Source: Lachnospiraceae bacterium UBA7110 (GTDB lineage: Bacteria; Bacillota; Clostridia; Lachnospirales; Lachnospiraceae). Taken from it: a DNA stretch of 37,033 bases. Within the stretch, counting starts at the first letter, position 1. Each line of letters starts with the position of its first letter. The position numbers and the translations under genes were made by a program. Positions 16,292-25,431 of the stretch are shown here, piece by piece. Below the pieces are notes generated by a model, which saw only the letters and a program-made list of their open reading frames with translations, searched no databases and was not told the origin of the DNA. The DNA lies in assembly GCA_002492295.1 (NCBI GenBank), contig DKYC01000168.1:1-37033 (forward strand), given 5' to 3'.

Positions 16292-16413
16292 TTGTCTGCC
16301 TCCGTTTCTTTTATTACGCCAATGTCATTTCTTCTTTTCATAATTCCGGCAAAGAACCTTACGGAAAAAGGATACCGGTATTCAAAAAAATGGATATAAT
16401 AAATGAAAAATAC

Positions 16414-16441
16414 TTGAAAAATACAAAAAAATGGATAAAAT
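16414..16441 (+). promoter_or_regulatory. promoter for the thioesterase gene
   Basis: TTGAAA (16414-16419), 16 bp, TAAAAT (16436-16441), with start near 16448. The region is very A-rich, so chance matches are possible. An ATACCGGTAT palindrome lies upstream at 16372-16381. Confidence 0.45.
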
Positions 16442-16497
16442 TGAAAATAGCGCAATCGTAAATCATTTGAATATTGCTGTCGGGAAAGGAACATGTT

Positions 16498-16902
16498 ATG
16501 ACAAACTATGACCATATCAAAGAACATTTTTATAATACACAGGGCTTTATCCATCTGCTCAATATGGAGATTACGGATATCTCATGCGGCTACTGCAAGG
16601 GTGAAATGCCCATGAAACAGGAAATCCTAAATCCGCTTGGCATTGTGCACGGCGGATGTACCTTTGCGCTTGCCGACACCATCGGCGGAAGTGCCGCCCT
16701 AACGCACGGAAAGGACGTTGTCACGGTTGACAGCACCATTCACTATCTTGCGCCCGCCTGTGACACTAAAAAACTGATTGCCGAAGCAAAGGAGGTAAAA
16801 TACGGCTCCAAGGTTGCCGTCTACGAAGTCAACATTTTTAAGGACGACGGCACAATTGTCGCAACCTCCATGCAGTCCTATTTCATAACAGAAGCATCTT
16901 AA
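16498..16902 (+). CDS. PaaI family hotdog-fold thioesterase
   Basis: A 134-residue hotdog-fold protein. The PaaI-type motif NPLGIVHGGCTFALADTIGG is present, with the usual strand DVVTVDSTIHYLAPA after it. Such enzymes hydrolyse aryl- or acyl-CoA thioesters and can rescue CoA from dead-end products. The start at 16498 (ATG) has AAAGGAA a few bases upstream and is preferred over an in-frame TTG at 16474. It converges with the phenylacetate-CoA ligase gene next door, so the pair could make and recycle aryl-CoA; that link rests on adjacency. Confidence 0.87.
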   Translation: MTNYDHIKEHFYNTQGFIHLLNMEITDISCGYCKGEMPMKQEILNPLGIVHGGCTFALADTIGGSAALTHGKDVVTVDSTIHYLAPACDTKKLIAEAKEVKYGSKVAVYEVNIFKDDGTIVATSMQSYFITEAS

Positions 16903-16951
16903 TGTTTTCCTAGACCGAGCGGGGAAACGACCTTATCCCCTGCCCATGCGC

Positions 16952-16994
16952 CGGGCATCCGTCAGGCTGCTGACATATTTCATTTGGATGCCCG
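16952..16994. terminator. inverted repeat between converging genes, probable terminator
   Basis: CGGGCATCC (16952-16960) pairs with GGATGCCCG (16986-16994), with a nested GTCAG/CTGAC hairpin inside (16961-16974). There is no strong T-run on either side, so terminator function is likely from position but not certain. Confidence 0.5.
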
Positions 16995-17008
16995 TGTGCA
17001 TTCTGTCC

Positions 17009-18319
17009 TTATTTCTTATACAAATCCCTCTTGTCAATTACCCTGACAGCCTTGCCTTCGCTTCGCGCAATCGTTTTAGGCTCAACCACCTGAACCTCAA
17101 CCTTAATGCCAAGCATGGACTTTAAGCCTGCCACAATCTTTTTCTCACGCGCCGCCACGTCAAATGATGCGTCGGCAGCCATCTCCGGTGTTTTTTCCAC
17201 CTGAACCTCAATCGTATCGTTATTTTTAATACGGTCTACCACAATCTGATAATTTGCCTGATAACCCTGATTTAACAAAACAGCCTCAATCTGTGAAGGC
17301 CATACGTTGACGCCCTTGACAACCATCATATCGTCGCTTCTGCCCATCGGCTTGTGCATGCGGATATGTGTACGTCCGCAGGAACACGGCTTTCTTGTCA
17401 GATAACACAAATCGCGCGTACGGTATCTCAACAACGGAAACGCTTTCTTCGTAATACACGTAAACACAAGTTCGCCAATCTCGCCCTCAGGAAGCACCTC
17501 GCCCGTATCGGGATTGATAATCTCCGCAATGAAATGATCCTCCTGAATGTGCATGCCCTGCTGCTCTTCACACTCAAAGGAAACGCCCGGACCGGAAATC
17601 TCCGTCAGTCCGTAAATATCATACGCCTTAATGCCAAGCGACTCCTCGATATTCCTGCGCATCTCCTCCGTCCACGGCTCTGCGCCGAAAATTCCGGCTT
17701 TGAGCTTAATCTGATCTTTTAATCCCCGCTCATTAATTGCTTCCCCTAAATTTGCGGCATACGACGGTGTACAGCAAAGAATGGTTGAACCTAAATCCGT
17801 CATAAACTGTAACTGCCGCTCCGTATTTCCAGAAGACATCGGAAGTGTGAGGCACCCTACCTTATGTGAACCGCCATTTAAACCCGGACCACCCGTAAAC
17901 AGTCCGTAACCATAGCAGACATGACACACATCGTCCTTCGTGCCGCCTGCCGCCACAATCGCACGCGCACAGCACTCCTCCCAAACATCAATATCCTCCT
18001 GCGTGTAAAACGCAACTACACGGCGTCCCGTCGTACCGCTCGTTGACTGAATACGCACACAGTCCGAAAGGGGCACGCCTAAAAGCCCGTACGGATACTG
18101 GTCGCGCAGGTCGTTTTTGTCGATAAACGGGAGCTTATGTAAATCCCCAATCCCCTTGATGTCCTCCGGCTTTACGCCTGCCGCATCCATTTTATCATGG
18201 TAAAATTTCACATTGTCATAAACAAACTTTACCTGCCCGATAAGCCTCTTGCTCTGAAGCGCCTGTATCTGCTCCACAGGCATTGTCTCAATTTCAGGTT
18301 GATAGTAATTCTTAGACAT
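17009..18319 (-). CDS. paaK: phenylacetate-CoA ligase
   Basis: A 436-residue member of the adenylate-forming PaaK family, which activates phenylacetate and related arylacetates to CoA thioesters with ATP. STSGTTGRRVV is the phosphate-binding loop, YGLTE the adenine-site motif, and YRTRDL with the GRSDDMMVVKGVNVWPSQIE hinge leads to the C-terminal lid. Cysteines in the KPCSCGRTH segment are typical of the clostridial/archaeal subgroup. In anaerobes this subgroup often works with indolepyruvate ferredoxin oxidoreductase (IorAB) in aromatic amino-acid fermentation, but no iorAB is in the window. A PaaI-type thioesterase converges on it. A promoter lies at 18366-18394. Confidence 0.92.
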   Translation of the reverse strand: MSKNYYQPEIETMPVEQIQALQSKRLIGQVKFVYDNVKFYHDKMDAAGVKPEDIKGIGDLHKLPFIDKNDLRDQYPYGLLGVPLSDCVRIQSTSGTTGRRVVAFYTQEDIDVWEECCARAIVAAGGTKDDVCHVCYGYGLFTGGPGLNGGSHKVGCLTLPMSSGNTERQLQFMTDLGSTILCCTPSYAANLGEAINERGLKDQIKLKAGIFGAEPWTEEMRRNIEESLGIKAYDIYGLTEISGPGVSFECEEQQGMHIQEDHFIAEIINPDTGEVLPEGEIGELVFTCITKKAFPLLRYRTRDLCYLTRKPCSCGRTHIRMHKPMGRSDDMMVVKGVNVWPSQIEAVLLNQGYQANYQIVVDRIKNNDTIEVQVEKTPEMAADASFDVAAREKKIVAGLKSMLGIKVEVQVVEPKTIARSEGKAVRVIDKRDLYKK

Positions 18320-18365
18320 TCTCGTTTCTCCTTCGCTTTAATGGTTTAAAGTAATATACTTTTAA

Positions 18366-18394
18366 AGTTTATCATAATTCTTGGCAATTGAAAA
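18366..18394 (-). promoter_or_regulatory. promoter for the phenylacetate-CoA ligase gene
   Basis: On the minus strand TTTTCA (18389-18394), 17 bp, TAAACT (18366-18371). Confidence 0.5.
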
Positions 18395-18437
18395 TATGAA
18401 ATTCATTTTTTTCACAAAAGTTTGTTTGCAAAGCGCC

Positions 18438-19052
18438 TTACCCTTCCAAAAAAGCAAACGGGTTTTCCCGATTGGCATGTAAAAAATGCATCAGCAGATA
18501 AGCCGCCCTGATGGAAACCTTTTCCTCCCGCAGTATCCGGGAAACTTCCGCCTTATCGGCAATCACAACCTGTATCGTCTCCGTATCCTCCATATCGTCA
18601 CGCCCGATTGTCCCTGACGCGTAACCGAACACGGCATTGCAGCTTTCATCCGTAAAGCCTGCTCCCATAAAAAACGGTCTGCGGTATGCATCATCCCCAC
18701 CGTCATATACCTCAAAATCCAATCCCGTTTCTTCCTTCATTTCACGCACTGCCGCTTCCTTCGGCAATTCATCCCCGTCAATCAGCCCTGCCGGAAGTTC
18801 ATACAGATAATCCCCGACTGGATAACGGTACTGGCGGATTAACACGATTTTATCCGGATTTTCTTTCCATATAGGATAAATCACCACACCCTCCGCCTTC
18901 ATATCGTCAGTCAATATCTTAATGTTTTCCGCTTTTCTTCTTGATACAAAAAAATAGTCAAACTTCCGTCCCGTGTCCGTCAAAGCGTCAAGCTTAAATA
19001 GATTCAGGAACTTGTTGTCCGACAGTTTGTGTATGTCCGTATATTTTTTCAT
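18438..19052 (-). CDS. Nudix hydrolase, ADP-ribose pyrophosphatase type
   Basis: A 204-residue Nudix protein. The complete Nudix box GLIDGDE...REMKEETGL is at about 97-119, preceded by VLIRQYRYPVGDYLYELPAG, the hallmark of the ADP-ribose/ADP-sugar pyrophosphatase group (NudF-like). It would cleave ADP-ribose to AMP and ribose 5-phosphate in the cytosol. The open frame continues upstream to 19355 across the PilZ gene, but the true start is the ATG at 19052: AGGAG lies about 11 bp upstream, the Nudix homology starts there, and the upstream extension is PilZ read in another frame. It follows the terminator of the PilZ gene, and I did not find a convincing promoter of its own. Confidence 0.88.
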   Translation of the reverse strand: MKKYTDIHKLSDNKFLNLFKLDALTDTGRKFDYFFVSRRKAENIKILTDDMKAEGVVIYPIWKENPDKIVLIRQYRYPVGDYLYELPAGLIDGDELPKEAAVREMKEETGLDFEVYDGGDDAYRRPFFMGAGFTDESCNAVFGYASGTIGRDDMEDTETIQVVIADKAEVSRILREEKVSIRAAYLLMHFLHANRENPFAFLEG

Positions 19053-19095
19053 TTTTACGCTGCTCCTCTCAAATTCGTTTCTGACCATTCTTATG

Positions 19096-19130
19096 AAAAA
19101 ACCGCATAGGCATTTCCCTACACGGTTTTT
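19096..19130 (-). terminator. terminator after the PilZ gene
   Basis: On the minus strand AAAAACCGTGTAGG and CCTATGCGGTTTTTT form a hairpin with a six-base loop and a T6 tail, between the PilZ stop and the Nudix start. Confidence 0.8.
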
Positions 19131-19140
19131 GACAGTTTTC

Positions 19141-19494
19141 TTACTTTTGCATATATTTCTCCGCATCCGCGACCGTATTGTACACTTCAATCCTTTGCAG
19201 GTCAACCTCCGGCATCCCGATAAACAGCCCGCCGTACTCGTATGTGTCCACATTTTTCTCAATCCGCACAATTTCAATAAAGGCATGAATAACCTCCTTC
19301 GTCCAAATCGTGAGGTACGCCTCGTATACTGCTCCCATATCAAGTAGCTCGTCACAGTAAAAACCGATTCCGGTTTTTGACACGTTCATAACCTCCACGC
19401 CAATCTCTTCCTGTGCACTCTTGTCAAGTCTCTTTACCAAAAGCTTTGACGCCAGGTTCGTTCTCTTACTCTTTCTTCTTTCTTCCATATCCAT
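19141..19494 (-). CDS. single-domain PilZ protein (c-di-GMP receptor)
   Basis: A 117-residue protein made of one PilZ domain. The c-di-GMP-binding motifs are both present: RRKSKR (RxxxR, about residues 6-11) and NVSKTG (NxSxxG, about 38-43), with a beta-barrel pattern after it. It should bind cyclic di-GMP and pass the signal to an unknown partner. AAGGAG lies 5 bp before the ATG, and a good promoter (19547-19575) and terminator (19096-19130) make it a single-gene transcript. No diguanylate cyclase, flagellar or polysaccharide gene is adjacent to suggest the partner. Confidence 0.85.
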   Translation of the reverse strand: MDMEERRKSKRTNLASKLLVKRLDKSAQEEIGVEVMNVSKTGIGFYCDELLDMGAVYEAYLTIWTKEVIHAFIEIVRIEKNVDTYEYGGLFIGMPEVDLQRIEVYNTVADAEKYMQK

Positions 19495-19546
19495 TAATAC
19501 TCCTTTGTGCAGTTACTGCAGATTCATCCCCGAAGGTCTTATATTC

Positions 19547-19575
19547 AGTTTATCCCAATTCGTATTTTCTGTCAA
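19547..19575 (-). promoter_or_regulatory. promoter for the PilZ gene
   Basis: On the minus strand a perfect TTGACA (19570-19575), 17 bp, TAAACT (19547-19552). Confidence 0.7.
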
Positions 19576-19589
19576 CTTTCTTATCAAAA

Positions 19590-21359
19590 CTACTCAAACT
19601 GCGCCCGGTAAAGCTGATAATAAAATCCTTCCCGCTCCATCAGCGTCCCATGCGTCCCCTGCTCCACAATCTCCCCGTGGTTGACCACCAGAATCTCATC
19701 CGCATTTTGAACAGTCGAAAGCCTGTGCGCTATCACAAAACATGTCTTATGTTCCATCAGTTTGCGCATTGCCTGCTGAATCTGCTGCTCCGTGCGCGTA
19801 TCCACGTTGGATGTTGCCTCATCCAAAATCAGCATCGGCGCATCCAAAAGCATTGCTCTTGCAATTGTCAGAAGCTGCTTCTGTCCCTTGGAAATATTCG
19901 TCCCCTCGTCCGTCAGAACCGTATCATACCCCTGCGGCAGCCTCATAATATACGAATGGATTTTCGCCGCCTTCGCCGCCGCAACGACATCCTCAAGCGT
20001 CGCCCCCTGCCGTCCGTACGCAATATTTTCAAAAACCGTTCCCTGAAAAAGCCATGTATCCTGTAAAACCATCGCATACGCCTTTCTTAGGCTTGCGCGC
20101 GTCACATCACGGATTTCATGATTATCAACAGAAATCTTCCCCTCCTGCACATCGTAAAACCGCATTAACAGATTAATCAATGTCGTCTTTCCCGCGCCGG
20201 TCGGTCCGACAATGGCTACCAGCTTTCCATACGGCGCACATAAATTGAGCCCCTTAATAATGCGCTGCCCTTCCATATACCCAAAGCTCACGTTTTCCAG
20301 CCGCACATCGCCCCTTACCTGGCAAAGCGTTTCCGCGCCCTCTGCATCCGCCGTTTCCGCAGGCTCGTCAATCATGTTGAACACTCGTTCTGCCGCCGCA
20401 AGCGCAGACTGCAGTTCGCTCATAATATTTGCCGCCTCGTTAATCGGTCCCGAAAATTTACGCGAATACAGAATAAACGACGAAATACTGCCAATGCGCA
20501 TTTTTCCCGCTAAAAACAGCAGTGCGCCAAACACGCTGACCAAAGTAAGCGAAAGATTGTTAATGAAATTTACGGTCGGTCCCACCACGCTTCCATAGTA
20601 TTCCGCCCGATAGTACGCCTCAACCGCCTCCTCGTTTTTCACGTCAAATTTCTGAATGGTATTTTCTTCCTGATGATATGCCTTGAGCGTCTTCTGCCCC
20701 GTTATCATCTCCTCAACAAATCCGTTCAATTCCCCAAGCCTTCGCGAACGCAGGCGAAACAGCGGACGCGTTTTTCCCGTAATCAGCTTTGTCAAAAGCA
20801 TGGAAAGCGGCACCGTAAACGCAAAAACCAACACAAGCCGCAGCGAAATCGCAAGCATCATCGAAAACGCCCCGACGACCGTAATCAGCGTCGTGAGAAT
20901 CTGCACCAAATCGTTTGCAAGCGAAGTATTGACCGTGTCAATGTCGTAGGAAATGCGGCTGATAATATCCCCCGTCTGATGCGTGTCAAAATATCCGACC
21001 GGAAGCTCCATCAGATGCGTAAAAACATCCTCGCGCATTTTGTACACAACCTTGCGGCTGATGTGAATCATCAGGACAGAGAGTACATACGACAGTGCGG
21101 ACGAGACCAGATAAAACACAACCATCAACGCCGCATAATAAAACACACGCGCAAAATCGACCCTGCCAACACCCGGTTCAATCGCGTCAATGGCATAGCC
21201 GGAAAGCATCGGTCCCATAAGCGCGAGCAGATTACTTGCGACAGTCAGTGTCAGGGCGAGCAGCATCCAGTATTTGTACCGCATCAAATAACGCCCAAGA
21301 CGCAGAATGGTTCCCTTGCGGTTTTTGGGCTTTTCATATTTTTTTTGCTTTTCCGCCAT
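19590..21359 (-). CDS. ABC exporter, ATP-binding/permease subunit B
   Basis: A 589-residue half-transporter: six transmembrane helices (about 30-330) fused to an ABC ATPase. Walker A is GPTGAGKTT and Walker B is MLILDEATSNVD with the catalytic glutamate. The signature is ISKGQKQ instead of LSGGQ, so this subunit contributes a non-consensus signature to one of the two ATP sites. It pairs with the subunit encoded 26 bp upstream to form a heterodimeric multidrug-type exporter of the LmrCD/TM287-288 kind. GGAGGG lies 5 bp before the ATG. Substrate unknown. Confidence 0.9.
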   Translation of the reverse strand: MAEKQKKYEKPKNRKGTILRLGRYLMRYKYWMLLALTLTVASNLLALMGPMLSGYAIDAIEPGVGRVDFARVFYYAALMVVFYLVSSALSYVLSVLMIHISRKVVYKMREDVFTHLMELPVGYFDTHQTGDIISRISYDIDTVNTSLANDLVQILTTLITVVGAFSMMLAISLRLVLVFAFTVPLSMLLTKLITGKTRPLFRLRSRRLGELNGFVEEMITGQKTLKAYHQEENTIQKFDVKNEEAVEAYYRAEYYGSVVGPTVNFINNLSLTLVSVFGALLFLAGKMRIGSISSFILYSRKFSGPINEAANIMSELQSALAAAERVFNMIDEPAETADAEGAETLCQVRGDVRLENVSFGYMEGQRIIKGLNLCAPYGKLVAIVGPTGAGKTTLINLLMRFYDVQEGKISVDNHEIRDVTRASLRKAYAMVLQDTWLFQGTVFENIAYGRQGATLEDVVAAAKAAKIHSYIMRLPQGYDTVLTDEGTNISKGQKQLLTIARAMLLDAPMLILDEATSNVDTRTEQQIQQAMRKLMEHKTCFVIAHRLSTVQNADEILVVNHGEIVEQGTHGTLMEREGFYYQLYRAQFE

Positions 21360-21385
21360 TTCATCCCTCCACTTTCACACAAACC

Positions 21386-23110
21386 CTATATTTGCGAATC
21401 CCTGATTTCACGGTAAACGCTGCAGCGCTCCAAAAGCTCCTCATGCGTTCCGTAACCGGCTGTTTTCCCGTCCTCCAATACCAGAATATGGTCCGCATGC
21501 ATAATTGAGCTGATCCGTTGTGCAATAATCAGCTTTGTCGTGTCCGAAAAATGCTCCGCCAGCTCATGGCGCAGAGCCGCATCCGTCCGGTAATCCAACG
21601 CACTCGACGAATCGTCCAAAATCAGAATATCCGGATGCGCCGCCAAAGCCCGCGCAATCAAAATACGCTGCTTCTGCCCGCCGCTTAAATTTGCTCCGCG
21701 CACGTTCATCTGATTATCATATCCACGCCCTGCCTCCTCGACAAACTCCTTCGCCTTTGCATGCAGAACCGCCTTTTTAATGTCGTCGTTTGACAGCATA
21801 CGCCCCATACGGATGTTCTCCGCAATCGTATCCTCAAAAATCGTGTCGTTTTGAAACACCACGCCAAACAGCTTCCGCAGTCTGCCCGTGGGAATCGAAC
21901 GGATATCCTCCCCTCCGATAAAAACGGCTCCCTCACTGACATCGTAAAAACGCATCAAAAGAGCAGCAATCGTACTTTTACCCGCGCCTGTTGACCCGAT
22001 AATTCCAAGCGTTTCGCCTTTTTGCATACAAAAGCTGATATCCGTCAGGCAAGGCTCCATGTCCTGCTTTGCAGGCTGCTCCTGCTGCTGATAGGAAAAG
22101 GTCACATGCTCAAAACGGATATATGCTCCATCCGCCACTTTCCCACAGGACACAGGCTCCATGTCCTTTGGGGTATCAATGATTTCCACAATCCGGTTTG
22201 CCGAAGCAACCGCTTTGGAGATAATGACAAACATTTTGGAAATATTAATCATGGCATTCAGGATAATCGTAAAGTATGTAAGAAACGCAAGAATTTTCCC
22301 GACCTCGGAATACCCCTGGTGAACCCTGTATGCGCCGGCAATTACGACAAACACAATGCCAAGATTTAAAAACAGGTTTGTCGCAGGATTGACAGCCGCC
22401 ATTGTCACGTCCGCCTTTTTTTCAAGCATAACGACTTCCTTATTGAGCGCCTCATACTTTTTCTTTTCATAGTCCGTCTTTGACAGTGCTTTTATCACAC
22501 GGATGCCCGCGATATCCTCCCTTAACAGCCGCACAAACTGGTCCACGGCTTTTTGCAGCGCGTGATACATTGGAATACTTTTCCTGGAAAAAAAATAAAT
22601 CACAAACGCAGTCAACGGCATCACCGACATCAGCACAAGCGTCAGAACCGGATCAAGCGTCAGCGTGACAAGAATGCCCCCGACAATCAGAATCGGAGCG
22701 CGCACGCCAAGCCGCTGCACCCTGCCAAGCATCTGATGTACATTGTAGGTGTCGGTGGTCAGTCTTGATATGAGGGAAGGCTTTGTAAAACCATCTGTTT
22801 TTGCATTGGACAAATACATAACCTTTTCAAATAAATCATGGCGTATCGTTTCCGTCGTGTCCCGCGCCACCTTTGATGCCATACGGTTTGCCAGCACGTT
22901 AAAAGTAAGCGCCAGCACCGAGCATACCAGCATTACCAGCCCCCACAGGTAAATCTGGTTTTTTGCACCCTGCGGAATAATCGTATCAATCATATACGCC
23001 AAAATCCAAGGCAGGCACAAATCCATAATCGTACCGGTAAATTTAATGATAAAGCCAATCAGCATTCGCCCGTAATAAGGTCTTAGATAGACTGACAGTA
23101 CCTTTTTCAT
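21386..23110 (-). CDS. ABC exporter, ATP-binding/permease subunit A
   Basis: A 574-residue half-transporter with six helices followed by an ABC ATPase. Walker A is GSTGAGKST, the signature is consensus LSGGQKQR, and Walker B is ILILDDSSSALD: aspartate replaces the catalytic glutamate. With the partner's altered signature this defines one degenerate and one active ATP site, the usual layout of heterodimeric exporters. The ATG at 23110 has GGAGG 5 bp upstream; an in-frame ATG at 23122 overlaps that ribosome-binding site. It may be read from the punA-cdd-mutS-rnhA run, as I saw no strong promoter or terminator in the 52 bp after rnhA. Confidence 0.9.
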   Translation of the reverse strand: MKKVLSVYLRPYYGRMLIGFIIKFTGTIMDLCLPWILAYMIDTIIPQGAKNQIYLWGLVMLVCSVLALTFNVLANRMASKVARDTTETIRHDLFEKVMYLSNAKTDGFTKPSLISRLTTDTYNVHQMLGRVQRLGVRAPILIVGGILVTLTLDPVLTLVLMSVMPLTAFVIYFFSRKSIPMYHALQKAVDQFVRLLREDIAGIRVIKALSKTDYEKKKYEALNKEVVMLEKKADVTMAAVNPATNLFLNLGIVFVVIAGAYRVHQGYSEVGKILAFLTYFTIILNAMINISKMFVIISKAVASANRIVEIIDTPKDMEPVSCGKVADGAYIRFEHVTFSYQQQEQPAKQDMEPCLTDISFCMQKGETLGIIGSTGAGKSTIAALLMRFYDVSEGAVFIGGEDIRSIPTGRLRKLFGVVFQNDTIFEDTIAENIRMGRMLSNDDIKKAVLHAKAKEFVEEAGRGYDNQMNVRGANLSGGQKQRILIARALAAHPDILILDDSSSALDYRTDAALRHELAEHFSDTTKLIIAQRISSIMHADHILVLEDGKTAGYGTHEELLERCSVYREIRDSQI

Positions 23111-23162
23111 AACTTCCTCCATAAACAGGCCATTTTAAATTTTTATATGCAGTCTTACGGCA

Positions 23163-23657
23163 TCACAGCACAATTTCCCCCACAGCATCATCCAGTAAGC
23201 TGTCTTTATCAGGGCAGTCCGCTGCCATTGTCGCAAGCATGTCACACCGCTCGTTTTCAGGGTGTCCCGCATGTCCCTTGACCCATGTAAACGTTACCCT
23301 GTGCGCTTTCTGTGCGCGAAGGAGCCGCTGCCAAAGGTCAATGTTTTTCACTTCCTGCTTTGCGCTGTTTTTCCACCCCCGTTTCAGCCAGCCCTCAATC
23401 CAGTGCTGGTTAAACGCATCCGTCACATACTTCGAATCCGATATCACTTCCACATCACAGGGCTTTGTGAGCGCCTCAAGCCCCACAATCACCGCCATAA
23501 GCTCCATGCGGTTGTTCGTCGTCTTTTTATAGCCTGCCGAAAATTCCCGTTCATGGAGTTGACCTTTTTGGTCAACATATTGCAGCACCGTTCCGTAACC
23601 GCCCGGTCCCTCCGGATTCCCCCGCGCCGCGCCATCGGTAAAAATTTTTACAAACAT
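23163..23657 (-). CDS. rnhA: ribonuclease HI
   Basis: A 164-residue type 1 RNase H that cuts the RNA strand of RNA-DNA hybrids. The catalytic set is visible: D8 (FTDGAARGNP), E52 (NNRMELMA), D74 (SDSKYV) and D139 (ERCDMLA), with the histidine loop VKGHAGHPENE (127-137). The basic protrusion (HWIEGWLKRGWKNSAKQEVKN) is present, so it is the bacterial RnhA form. It lies 46 bp after a MutS-like gene. Confidence 0.95.
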   Translation of the reverse strand: MFVKIFTDGAARGNPEGPGGYGTVLQYVDQKGQLHEREFSAGYKKTTNNRMELMAVIVGLEALTKPCDVEVISDSKYVTDAFNQHWIEGWLKRGWKNSAKQEVKNIDLWQRLLRAQKAHRVTFTWVKGHAGHPENERCDMLATMAADCPDKDSLLDDAVGEIVL

Positions 23658-23703
23658 TCCTCTTTCCTCTCATTTTCTAAAGAGCTCCGTCCCTTGCATC
23701 CTT

Positions 23704-25422
23704 TCAGTACAAAGTTCCCTTCACGCTCCATTCTCCTGTCCTTAAAAATGTCCCTGCCATATCGTCCGCCTGTCTGATAATATCCTGTGAAAATCCGATA
23801 ATCTCCAAAAGCCGTATCGCATTACGCGTATGCGCCCGTCCCCGCAAAAGCCGGTACGAAAATAAAACGTCGCCGTCCCTGACCTCCTCCTCAAAATGGA
23901 AATTATCATATTCCCGCTCAAGCAGCTGCGTAAGCTCAATATCATGCGTCGCTGCAAAACAGTAAATTCCCTGTTGCGAAAGCTTTTTTAAAATCTGGAC
24001 TGACGCGGCAATCCGCTCCACCGTATTTGTACCCCGAAGCACCTCATCCACAAAACACAGCAGCGGATTTGCACTGTCTAAAAGCGCCGCGTCCACAATC
24101 CGCTTGATTGCCTTGATTTCGACCATATAATAGCTTTCCCCATGCTCTAAGCTGTCGCGCAAAGACATTGACGAATAAATCCTGTAATAGTTTCCGCTGT
24201 ACGATTTCGCACAGCAGGTATGAATGCTTTGGGCAAGAATGGCATTGATTGCCACCGTCTTTAAAAACGTGGATTTTCCCGACGCGTTAGAGCCCGTGAC
24301 AATCATCCCGCGGCTTTGGCTGATACTGTTTGCAACAGGGTTTTCAATGCACGGGTGAAAGCCATCTTTTATGACAAACGTGTCATTTTTCCCCTTCGAG
24401 AGCACCGGCACACAGGAATACGGAAGCGCCGCCCGAAAGTAAGCGATGGAAATCACCGCGTCAAGATATCCGATGCAGTCCGCAATTTCGCAGATATCCC
24501 GCTCATACCGCCCGATTATGCCAATCACCTTGTTAAACCGGATTAAATCGATATGTGTCAGCATTTTAATATAATCAAACACAATGTCTCCGGCATTGCC
24601 CGTTGCCGAATTAAGCCGAAGCACCATTCCGGAATTTTTTTCAAGGCTTTTAAACTTTGCCCTTTTTTCCTTCACTGCGTCCGTATACGCCGCAAACACG
24701 CTTCCAAGGCCAAGCCCTACAATTCCGTCAGCACATTCCAGCATACGCATAATATATGCAATTGCCGTGACATAAGTTGACGCAACACCCTTTTGGCTGA
24801 CATATGTCACAATATTAAAGCATGCCGCCGCAATCAGAAGCACCACTCCAAACGACGGATACGCAAAAACCGACACGACAGACGCAGCCAACAGTAAAAT
24901 GCACAGATAATGCTTTGCATTACTCCTTGTGCCAAGTCCGTTAATATAGTCTAAATAATCAGCAAGCGCATACGTTCCGCTTTGTCCCATCTCTTCCAAA
25001 AGCATCAGCGCATCAAGGCGCACCGCCTCGTCCGACATCATGTACGAAATATGAGTCTCCATCGTACGCTTTGTCTGCACATCATCCGAAAGCGCCGGAC
25101 ATCTAAGCATCCGGTAAAGCGTTTCTTCCCCTGCAGAGGACTGTGTAAAATTCATGCGTGCGAAAATCCCATCCATATCCAAATCATTCCACGTAATGTC
25201 ATCAATCATGCCCTCTGCCGTTTTATCTCCGGCAGCATGGCGAAAGCTGCTCTCAATGCGCGCAAACCCTTCCGCCCCGGGCGCCGTTTCAGGAAAATTT
25301 CCGTAAAGGTTTTTCAGATATGTCCTGTATTTTTGCTTCCGCTTCTTCTCATCATGCGCACCGCGTATCATCACATACAAAAACACGGCGTAAATCACCA
25401 AAAGAACAATTATCACTTCCAT
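23704..25422 (-). CDS. membrane-anchored MutS-like ATPase
   Basis: A protein of about 572 residues combining membrane segments with a MutS C-terminal ATPase. A hydrophobic N-terminus (first ~20 residues) is followed by a basic stretch. Two adjacent hydrophobic helices lie near 171-207, and then a MutS core-like helical region. The ATPase has HPCIENPVANSI, Walker A TGSNASGKSTFLK (about 376-388), Walker B LLCFVDEVLRGTNTVER and the ATHDIELTQL sensor. The mismatch-recognition and connector domains of MutS1 and the Smr nuclease of MutS2 are absent. Post-replicative repair is thus unlikely, and the role is unknown. I prefer the ATG at 25422 (AGG 8 bp upstream) to the GTG at 25431, which touches the cdd stop codon. 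Confidence 0.85.
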   Translation of the reverse strand: MEVIIVLLVIYAVFLYVMIRGAHDEKKRKQKYRTYLKNLYGNFPETAPGAEGFARIESSFRHAAGDKTAEGMIDDITWNDLDMDGIFARMNFTQSSAGEETLYRMLRCPALSDDVQTKRTMETHISYMMSDEAVRLDALMLLEEMGQSGTYALADYLDYINGLGTRSNAKHYLCILLLAASVVSVFAYPSFGVVLLIAAACFNIVTYVSQKGVASTYVTAIAYIMRMLECADGIVGLGLGSVFAAYTDAVKEKRAKFKSLEKNSGMVLRLNSATGNAGDIVFDYIKMLTHIDLIRFNKVIGIIGRYERDICEIADCIGYLDAVISIAYFRAALPYSCVPVLSKGKNDTFVIKDGFHPCIENPVANSISQSRGMIVTGSNASGKSTFLKTVAINAILAQSIHTCCAKSYSGNYYRIYSSMSLRDSLEHGESYYMVEIKAIKRIVDAALLDSANPLLCFVDEVLRGTNTVERIAASVQILKKLSQQGIYCFAATHDIELTQLLEREYDNFHFEEEVRDGDVLFSYRLLRGRAHTRNAIRLLEIIGFSQDIIRQADDMAGTFLRTGEWSVKGTLY

Positions 25423-25431
25423 GCGCGGCAC

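Noticed and set aside
19053..19355. N-terminal extension of the Nudix gene
   Set aside because: It is the PilZ gene in another frame plus its terminator; the Nudix homology and a good ATG begin at 19052.
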